Source: Taklimakanibacter sp049323275 (lineage in GTDB: Bacteria; Pseudomonadota; Alphaproteobacteria; Rhizobiales; Aestuariivirgaceae). From it: a stretch of 64,000 nucleotides of DNA. The DNA lies in assembly GCA_049323275.1 (NCBI GenBank), contig JBMOOM010000015.1, positions 1 to 64,000 of the forward strand, in the 5' to 3' direction. The first letter of the stretch is position 1. Every line of letters starts with the position of its first letter. Positions 58,180 through 64,000 of this stretch are shown one piece after another. Position numbers and translations under genes: made by a program. The notes below the pieces were generated by a model that saw nothing but the letters and a program-made list of their open reading frames with translations, was not told where the DNA came from and made no database searches.

Positions 58180-59502
58180 ATGACCGTCATTGAATTGCCC
58201 GTCAAGGGAGATGCAAAGCCCCCGGTTGCCGCCAAGGGCAGCGTCGTCGCCGCCCTCGATATCGGCAGCACCAAGATCAGCTGCCTCATCGGCGAAGTGG
58301 TGAGCCAGAACCGGCGCAGCGCCGACGGCAAGGAAACGTCCGCCTTGCGCGTCCTGGGCTTCGGCTGCCAGGCCTCGCGCGGCACCCGCAACGGCGTCAT
58401 CGTCGATCTCGACCAGGCCGAGCGCGCCATCAGGCTCGCGGTCGATGCCGCCGAGAAGATGGCGAAGCGCACCATCACTTCCGTCTTCGTCAATGTGGCG
58501 GGCGGCCGTCCGCAGTCGAACTCCTATGCGGCCTCGGTGCAAACCGAGACCGGACAGGTCACGCCGCGCGACATCGAGACGGCGACGCGGTCGGCGCTCT
58601 CGCAAGGCCATCAGCCGGGCCGGCGCACGCTGCATACGGCGCCGGCGCAGTTCCATCTCGACGATGCGCGCGGCGTCATGGAGCCGGCCGGCATGTTCGG
58701 CACGACGCTCACCGCTGAAGTCAATGTCGTCTCGGCCGAGCCCGCCGCCTTGCGCAATCTGGCGCTGGTCATCGAGCGCTGCCATCTTTCGGTCGCCGAT
58801 TATGTCGTGGCGCCCTATGCCGCGTCGCGCTCCGTCCTCGCCGAGGACGAGATCAAGCTCGGCGTCACGCTCATCGACATGGGCGGCTCGACGACCGGCG
58901 TCGCCTCGTTCCATGACGGGCATCTGGTCTTCGCCGACGTCATTCCGGTCGGCGGCATGCATATCACCCACGACATCGCGCGCGGGCTCTCGACCACCAT
59001 CGCCCATGCCGAGCGCATGAAGACGCTGTGGGGCAGCGCCATGGCGACGGTCCTCGACGACCGCGAGACGGTGGCGGTGCCGCTGCTCGGCGAGCGCGGC
59101 GTCGACACGATCTATCACGCGCCGAAGTCGATGCTGACCGGCATCATCAAGCCGAGGCTCGAGGAGATCCTCGAAATGGTCCGCGAGCGCCTCGACAAAG
59201 CGAGCTTCGCCAGGCTCGCCGGGAGCAGGGTGGTGCTGACCGGCGGCGGGAGCGAGCTCACCGGCGTGCGCGAGATCGCCGCGCAGTGGCTCAACCGGCA
59301 GATCAGGCTCGGCGCCCCCCTGCCGGTCGCCGGCATGCCGGAAGCGGCGCGCTCGCCCGCCTTCGCCACCGTCTATGGCCTTCTCAACTACGCGCTCAAG
59401 CCCGACATCCACCACGCCGCCGGCGTCGCCCGGCAGGCGATGAAGGATGCCGAAGCGGGCTATCTGCGCCGCGTCGGCAAATGGATCGCCGATAGTTTCT
59501 GA
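58180..59502 (+). CDS. ftsA: cell division protein FtsA
   Basis: A 440-residue actin-like ATPase. VVAALDIGSTKISCLIGEV (phosphate 1), VTLIDMGGSTTGVASFHDG, VVLTGGGSELTGVREIA are the nucleotide-binding blocks. The C-terminus GYLRRVGKWIADSF is the amphipathic membrane-targeting helix. It tethers FtsZ to the membrane. It begins 31 bases after ftsQ. The stop is followed by a 663-base region before ftsZ that contains a small ORF and a terminator. Confidence 0.95.
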   Translation: MTVIELPVKGDAKPPVAAKGSVVAALDIGSTKISCLIGEVVSQNRRSADGKETSALRVLGFGCQASRGTRNGVIVDLDQAERAIRLAVDAAEKMAKRTITSVFVNVAGGRPQSNSYAASVQTETGQVTPRDIETATRSALSQGHQPGRRTLHTAPAQFHLDDARGVMEPAGMFGTTLTAEVNVVSAEPAALRNLALVIERCHLSVADYVVAPYAASRSVLAEDEIKLGVTLIDMGGSTTGVASFHDGHLVFADVIPVGGMHITHDIARGLSTTIAHAERMKTLWGSAMATVLDDRETVAVPLLGERGVDTIYHAPKSMLTGIIKPRLEEILEMVRERLDKASFARLAGSRVVLTGGGSELTGVREIAAQWLNRQIRLGAPLPVAGMPEAARSPAFATVYGLLNYALKPDIHHAAGVARQAMKDAEAGYLRRVGKWIADSF

Positions 59503-59566
59503 GATTGGTTGTTAACTTTTGCCGGCCGAGGGGCTAGTACGTGCCCTCCCGGGAAGAGGTCAGCCA

Positions 59567-59818
59567 ATGAAAACGAACCATCGACGCAGCTTCAAGGCGA
59601 CCAGGCCGTCCGCAAAAGGGGGCGCCTTTATCCAGAAGCGCAGTGCGTTTGCCGATATCGCGTATCATGATTGGGCCGGGTTTGAACAACGCTACGACGG
59701 CAATCGAGGCGTCGCGCGTTCCATTCGCGGTGCGAAGAGATATACGAACTCCTGCTTGCGCCACCGCGAAAAAGCGACGACGCGGCGATTGGCTTATGAG
59801 CAATTCGAGTCCGATTGA
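59567..59818 (+). CDS. small basic protein between ftsA and ftsZ, 83 aa
   Basis: ATG 59567 has GGAAGAGG upstream. The product is rich in Arg/Lys and aromatic residues (RRSFKATRPSAKGGAFIQKRSAF; YHDWAGFEQRYDGNRGVARSIRGAKRY), with no membrane helix. It resembles no family I know. Its DNA is less GC-rich than the neighbours. A strong terminator 80 bases downstream closes this transcription unit before ftsZ. An unrelated role from division is possible. Confidence 0.5.
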   Translation: MKTNHRRSFKATRPSAKGGAFIQKRSAFADIAYHDWAGFEQRYDGNRGVARSIRGAKRYTNSCLRHREKATTRRLAYEQFESD

Positions 59819-59898
59819 ACGATTTGCCGTGGCCTGCAGGCTCCCCTCGCGCCGGGTAGTCGCCAACAGTTTCTGAGCGTAATTTTCCAACCGACTCA

Positions 59899-59935
59899 AG
59901 GGCGCCTCACACGATGAGGCGCCTTCGCCCTTTTT
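59899..59935 (+). terminator. intrinsic terminator before ftsZ
   Basis: GGCGCCTCA (59901-59909) and TGAGGCGCC (59915-59923) form a perfect 9-bp stem with loop CACGA, extended by two weaker pairs, and are followed by TTCGCCCTTTTTG. It would stop transcripts from ftsA and the small ORF, so ftsZ needs its own promoter. Confidence 0.85.
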
Positions 59936-60096
59936 GTTCGTAAATCCGATTTTATTCAATAGCTTATTGAGGTCGTTTGAGACGAAGATTCAACTTCCGG
60001 CCGGCAATGCTCGAGCCGATGGTCAAGGAAATGCCCTGCCGGTGCCCCGTTATGAGTCAATTTTAATTCAAAAAATCCGGCCGTGGTTAGCGTTTG

Positions 60097-60111
60097 TTAA
60101 CCATTTGTTAT
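60097..60111. promoter_or_regulatory. CtrA-like site upstream of ftsZ
   Basis: TTAACCATTTGTTAT matches the CtrA consensus TTAA-N7-TTAA in seven of eight informative bases, 55 bases before the ftsZ ATG, in an AT-rich stretch (59940-60165) that must contain the ftsZ promoter. CtrA control of ftsZ is known in Caulobacter; here it is inference. Confidence 0.4.
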
Positions 60112-60165
60112 CGAATGGGTAAGAAAGATTCCTACTGGGGAAAACTTCACTTCCAGGTGCTTCAT

Positions 60166-61731
60166 ATGACGATAAATCTCACCGTGCCGAGCTTGGCCGA
60201 ACTTAAACCACGCATCACCGTTTTCGGCGTGGGCGGCGCCGGCGGGAATGCCGTCAACAACATGATCGAAAGCCGCCTCGAAGGGGTCGAGTTCGTCGTC
60301 GCCAATACCGACGCGCAGGCGCTCACCCAGAATGTCGCCGAAAGGCGGATTCAGATGGGCACCGCCCTGACGCAGGGGCTGGGCGCCGGCTCGCAGCCGC
60401 AGATCGGCGCCGCCGCCGCCGAAGAGGCGCTGCCGGAAATCCTCGACCATCTGGCCGGCGCGCATATGTGCTTCATCACCGCCGGCATGGGCGGCGGCAC
60501 CGGCACCGGTGCGGCGCCCGTCATCGCGCGGGCGGCGAAAGAGCAGGGCATCCTCACCGTCGGGGTGGTGACCAAGCCCTTCCATTTCGAAGGCGTGCGC
60601 CGCATGCAGACGGCGGAGCGCGGCATCGAGCTCCTCGCCAAGAATGTCGATACGCTCATCGTCATCCCCAACCAGAACCTGTTCCGCGTCGCCAATGAGA
60701 AGACCACCTTCGCGGCGGCCTTCGCCATGGCCGACCAGGTCCTCTATTCCGGCGTCGCCTCGATCACCGAGCTGATGACCAAGGAAGGCCTCATCAATCT
60801 CGACTTCGCCGACGTCCGCGCCATCATGAGCGAGATGGGCAAGGCGATGATGGGCACCGGCGAGGCTTCCGGCGAGAAGCGCGCCATCGAGGCCGCCGAA
60901 GCGGCGATCTCCAACCCGCTCCTCGACGACGTGTCGATGCGCGGCGCCCGCGGCCTGCTGATCTCGATCACCGGCGGACCGGACCTGACCCTCTACGAAG
61001 TCGACGAGGCGGCCACCCGCATCCGCGAGGAAGTGGATTCGGAAGCCAACATCATCCTCGGCGCGACGTTCGACGACTCGCTCGAAGGCACGATGCGCGT
61101 CTCGGTCGTGGCCACCGGCCTCGCGATCGAGCAGGCCGAGCATCTGGGCGAAGAGACCGCCCAGGAGCAGGAAGCTGCCGCCCGCCCGGTCTTCGGTTAT
61201 ACGGGCAAGCAGCCGATCCCGGTGAAGAAGCCGACGCCGATCCAGATGGCGCCCGCCGCTCCGGTTCCGCAGGTCAAGCGCGTCGCTCCGGTGCCGCCGC
61301 AGCCGGTGCAGCAGCACCACGAGCATGAAGCGGAAGAGGAAGATCATCACCACGCCGACGTGGAGACCGTCCAGCAGGCCGTGCATCAGGCGCGCGCCCA
61401 GCAGGCGCCGCGCATGCCGGTGGTGGAGGACTTCCCGCCGATCGCCCAGCGTCAGATCGCGGCGCAGCAGAACCGCATCGAGAATATCGCCGAGCACGCC
61501 GCCAAGAAGAAGCGCGGCCTGTTCGAGCGCCTCGCCGGTGTAGGGCTGTCCCGCAAGGGCGACATGCCGGCGAGCGAGCCCGCCCCGCAGCAGGCCCGCC
61601 AGGAGCCGCGCATGCAGCCCGAGGCGCAGCGCCCCCAGGTGGCGCAGATGCCGGTGACGAGCGCCGCGCAGCCCGCCTATGACGACGATCAGCTGGAGAT
61701 TCCGGCGTTTCTGCGCCGCCAGGCTAACTAG
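60166..61731 (+). CDS. ftsZ: cell division protein FtsZ
   Basis: A 521-residue tubulin-like GTPase starting at ATG 60166 (AGGTGC upstream). ITVFGVGGAGGNAVNNMI, the tubulin signature GGGTGTGAAPVIA, NLDFADVRAIM (T7 loop) and the usual GTPase/C-terminal domains to about residue 330. A long Pro/Gln/His-rich linker (330-500) and the conserved C-terminal peptide DDDQLEIPAFLRRQ, which binds FtsA, follow. This long-linker form is typical of Rhizobiales. It is separated from ftsA by 663 bases and has its own terminator. Confidence 0.97.
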   Translation: MTINLTVPSLAELKPRITVFGVGGAGGNAVNNMIESRLEGVEFVVANTDAQALTQNVAERRIQMGTALTQGLGAGSQPQIGAAAAEEALPEILDHLAGAHMCFITAGMGGGTGTGAAPVIARAAKEQGILTVGVVTKPFHFEGVRRMQTAERGIELLAKNVDTLIVIPNQNLFRVANEKTTFAAAFAMADQVLYSGVASITELMTKEGLINLDFADVRAIMSEMGKAMMGTGEASGEKRAIEAAEAAISNPLLDDVSMRGARGLLISITGGPDLTLYEVDEAATRIREEVDSEANIILGATFDDSLEGTMRVSVVATGLAIEQAEHLGEETAQEQEAAARPVFGYTGKQPIPVKKPTPIQMAPAAPVPQVKRVAPVPPQPVQQHHEHEAEEEDHHHADVETVQQAVHQARAQQAPRMPVVEDFPPIAQRQIAAQQNRIENIAEHAAKKKRGLFERLAGVGLSRKGDMPASEPAPQQARQEPRMQPEAQRPQVAQMPVTSAAQPAYDDDQLEIPAFLRRQAN

Positions 61732-61756
61732 GCTTAAGTTACTATAGCAGTTGACA

Positions 61757-61790
61757 AAAAGCCCGGCGGTCACACTTCCGCCGGGTTTTC
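61757..61790 (+). terminator. intrinsic terminator after ftsZ
   Basis: CCCGGCGG (61762-61769) and CCGCCGGG (61778-61785) form a perfect 8-bp stem with an 8-base loop, followed by TTTTC and preceded by AAAAAG. No lpxC gene lies in the 147 bases between ftsZ and bamD. Confidence 0.85.
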
Positions 61791-61878
61791 TGCATCTAAG
61801 TGAGCCGGGCCGCTGGAATCCCTGATTGTGGAGGGGTAAAAGGCGGCCCCATCTGATATCCAAGCGGGAATTCGACGG

Positions 61879-62802
61879 TTGACTCTTCAGTTCAGGACTG
61901 GCGTTCGGTTTGCAGCGGGCTTGCGCCTTGGCTCCGTGGTTGCCGTCGCGCTGGCGCTCAGCGCCTGTTCCAGCATGTCCAATCTGCTCGACCGCGGGTC
62001 GTCGACCTCGACGCAGGCCGCCTCGTCCGGCTCCGGCGACGGCATCGCCCCGGATATGGCGAGCCCCGAGCAGACCGAGCCGGTGGGCCCTCTCTACAAT
62101 AAGGGGCTCGAGCAGATGCAGTCGGGCGAATACCGCACCGCCGCCAAGACCTTCGCCGAGGTCGAGCGCCAGCATCCTTATTCCGCCTGGGCCACCAAGG
62201 CGCAGCTGATGCAGGCCTATGCGCAATATCAGCGCAATGCCTATGACGAGGCGATCAATGCGGCGCGGCGCTTCCTGACCCTTCATCCGGGCCACAAGGA
62301 CGCGGCCTACGCCTATTACCTGATCGCGCTCAGCAATTACGAGCAGATCATCGACGTCCGGCGCGACCAGACCAATACCCAGAAGGCGCTCGCCTCGCTG
62401 GAAGAGGTGAGCCAGCGCTATCCCGGCACCGCCTATGCCCAGGACGCCGCCGCCAAGGCGACGCTGGCGCGCGACCATCTCGCCGGCAAGGAAATGGAAG
62501 TCGGCCGCTACTACCTGAAGAAGGGTTCCTATCTGGCCGGCATCAACCGCTTCAAGCGGGTGATCACCGAATATCAGAACACCTCGCACACGCCCGAAGC
62601 GCTCTACCGCCTGACCGAAGGCTACCTCGCTTTGGGCGTCAGATCGGAAGCCCAGACCGCCGCGGCGGTGCTCGGTTATAACTACCCCAAGAGCCAGTGG
62701 TACCAGGACGCCTATGCGCTCCTGCAGAATGACGGCATCCTGCCGGCCGAGAACAAGGACTCCTGGATCAGCAAGGCGCTGAGTTCCGTCAATCCATTCT
62801 GA
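61879..62802 (+). CDS. bamD: outer-membrane assembly lipoprotein BamD
   Basis: A 307-residue lipoprotein (TTG 61879 is the likely start). The signal peptide ends in LSAC (VAVALALSAC|SSM). The mature protein has five TPR-like repeats (GPLYNKGLEQMQSGEYRTAAKTFAEVERQHPYSAWATKAQLMQAYAQYQRNAYDEAINAARRFLTLHPGHKDAAYAYYLIALSNYEQIIDVRRDQ) typical of BamD/ComL. It helps the BAM complex insert outer-membrane proteins. In related genomes lpxC usually precedes it. Confidence 0.93.
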   Translation: MTLQFRTGVRFAAGLRLGSVVAVALALSACSSMSNLLDRGSSTSTQAASSGSGDGIAPDMASPEQTEPVGPLYNKGLEQMQSGEYRTAAKTFAEVERQHPYSAWATKAQLMQAYAQYQRNAYDEAINAARRFLTLHPGHKDAAYAYYLIALSNYEQIIDVRRDQTNTQKALASLEEVSQRYPGTAYAQDAAAKATLARDHLAGKEMEVGRYYLKKGSYLAGINRFKRVITEYQNTSHTPEALYRLTEGYLALGVRSEAQTAAAVLGYNYPKSQWYQDAYALLQNDGILPAENKDSWISKALSSVNPF

Positions 62803-62881
62803 CGGCCCGTTCGCTTCGCCCCTTCGGTCCGATGCTCTCGGGCACTTCCCGTCCTTTCGAAGACTCAGCTATAAGGGCGCC

Positions 62882-64000
62882 ATGCTGACGGCGCTCTCCA
62901 TCCGCGATATCGTCCTCATCGAAAAGCTCGACCTCACGCTCGAGCGCGGCCTCACCGTGCTCACCGGCGAAACGGGAGCGGGCAAGTCCATATTGCTCGA
63001 TGCGCTGGGCCTGGCGCTGGGCGCGCGCGGCGACAGCAGCCTGGTGCGCAACGGCGCCGAGAAAGGGGTCGTCACCGCCGCCTTCGCGCTGCCCAAGGGG
63101 CATGCCGCCTTCGAGCTTCTCGCCGAGCAGGATATCGAGGCCGAGGGCGAGCTCGTCATCCGCCGCATCCAGAATGCCGACGGCCCGAGCCGCGCCAGCG
63201 TCAACGACCAGCCGGTCAGCCTCAATCTGCTGCGCCAGATCGCCGGCACGCTGACCGAGATCCATGGTCAGCATGACGACCGCGCACTGGTCAATTCCGC
63301 CAATCACCGGCGGCTGCTCGACGCCTTTGGCGGGCTTGAGGCCGAGGCCGACAAGGTGCGCGCGCTGTGGGAGACGCTGAGCGCGGCCGAAACGCAGCTC
63401 GTCGAGCACAAGACGAGGCTCGCCCGCTTCGAAATGGAACGCGAATTCCTGACCCATGCGGTGGATGAGCTGCGCAAGCTCGATCCGCAGCCGGAAGAAG
63501 AGACGTTCCTCGCCGAAAAGCGCCAGCTGATGATGAATGCCGAGCAATTCGCCAGCGCGCTGAGCGACGCTGAGGACGCGCTGAATGGCGACGGCGCCGT
63601 CGAGGCCCGGCTCAATGCGGCTTTGCGCAAGCTCGAACGGCGCAAGGACCAGGCGCAGGGCCGGCTCGACCGCATCTGCGAGGCGCTCGACCGGGTGCTG
63701 CAGGAAATGGGTGAGGCGCACCGCGCCTCGGCGGAGGCCTTGCGTGCTTTCGCCTTCAATCCGCGCGAACTGGAAGAGTCGGAGGAACGGCTCTTCGCGC
63801 TCAGGGCGGCGGCGCGCAAGTATAAATGCACCGTCGATGCGCTGGCGAGCGTGCGCGAGAAAATGGAGGGCGACCTGCAGGCGATCGCCGATGGCGGCGC
63901 GGAATTGGCGCGGCTCGAGGCGGCTTTCCGGGCGCATGGCGACGCTTTCGACGAAGCGGCGGCGAAACTGAGCGACAAGCGCAAGAAGGTTGCGCGCAAG
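62882..64000 (+). CDS. recN: DNA repair protein RecN (3' end outside window)
   Basis: 373 residues of an SMC-like ATPase starting at ATG 62882. MLTALSIRDIVLIEKLDLTLERGLTVLTGETGAGKSILLDALGLALG contains the Walker A GETGAGKS, and LTEIHGQHDDRALV is the RecN Q-loop motif. The rest is coiled coil (about 150-373, still running at the edge). The C-terminal half with Walker B lies beyond the window. It acts in double-strand break repair. Conserved bamD-recN order. Confidence 0.95.
   Translation, partial: MLTALSIRDIVLIEKLDLTLERGLTVLTGETGAGKSILLDALGLALGARGDSSLVRNGAEKGVVTAAFALPKGHAAFELLAEQDIEAEGELVIRRIQNADGPSRASVNDQPVSLNLLRQIAGTLTEIHGQHDDRALVNSANHRRLLDAFGGLEAEADKVRALWETLSAAETQLVEHKTRLARFEMEREFLTHAVDELRKLDPQPEEETFLAEKRQLMMNAEQFASALSDAEDALNGDGAVEARLNAALRKLERRKDQAQGRLDRICEALDRVLQEMGEAHRASAEALRAFAFNPRELEESEERLFALRAAARKYKCTVDALASVREKMEGDLQAIADGGAELARLEAAFRAHGDAFDEAAAKLSDKRKKVARK

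Noticed and set aside
60097..62589. 830-codon open frame on the minus strand across ftsZ and bamD
   Set aside because: It runs antisense through two certain genes and two terminators and shows no domain; a GC-bias artefact.

Overview
The window is a GC-rich chromosomal segment of an alphaproteobacterium, most likely of the order Hyphomicrobiales (Rhizobiales). The evidence is the intact division and cell wall (dcw) cluster with rhizobial-type FtsZ, a CtrA-like site before ftsZ, an ArsR-methyltransferase regulator coupled to metF, and one copy of the palindromic element dispersed through rhizobial genomes next to the RNase P RNA gene. I cannot name the genus from sequence alone.

Layout. 1-6.3 kb: the end of a LysE exporter, a hydantoinase-A-like protein, a diacylglycerol-kinase-family protein, two small membrane proteins, TerC, and a ParD/ParE-like toxin-antitoxin pair under a near-perfect palindromic operator. 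6.3-17.2 kb: EttA; a coupled RidA-like/acetylpolyamine amidohydrolase-like pair; PaiB-like and HxlR regulators; an acyl-CoA dehydrogenase; Tam; a lysophospholipid acyltransferase; a glutathione transferase; and the ArsR-methyltransferase/metF pair. 17.3-25 kb: an envelope block of MlaA, three tandem MlaC-like proteins with twin-arginine-like leaders, an extensin-like lipoprotein, two secreted proteins (one resembling the lysozyme inhibitor Ivy), a KefB/YbaL-type antiporter and a HIT protein.

25-39.7 kb is the accessory region and the most interesting part. A type I secretion operon encodes a 1006-residue RTX protein that carries a complete thioredoxin-like domain with a WCGPC active site, followed by its ABC exporter and membrane fusion protein. 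Convergent to it is a translationally coupled phosphorelay: hybrid histidine kinase, Hpt protein, and a receiver domain fused to an EamA/DMT transporter, the last interrupted by a one-base frameshift. Divergent from the kinase is a BTAD/winged-helix regulator with TPRs. The octamer CCTAACGC (or its complement) recurs with 22-23 bp or double spacing upstream of both the RTX gene and the regulator, which suggests one regulon. A 32-bp direct repeat (30/32) and a decayed HIT-gene tail border the region, suggesting acquisition or rearrangement.

39.8-64 kb: a TerB/J-domain protein, an AmiD-type amidase, small envelope proteins, a DUF4112 protein, rnpB, then rsmH-ftsL-ftsI-murE-murF-mraY-murD-ftsW-murG-murC-murB-ddlB-ftsQ-ftsA, a small basic ORF with a strong terminator, ftsZ, bamD and the start of recN. 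The cluster lacks mraZ in front of rsmH and lpxC between ftsZ and bamD. From rsmH to ftsQ nearly every junction overlaps or is within a few bases, so this part is almost certainly one operon; ftsA follows after a 31-base gap and ftsZ has its own upstream region.
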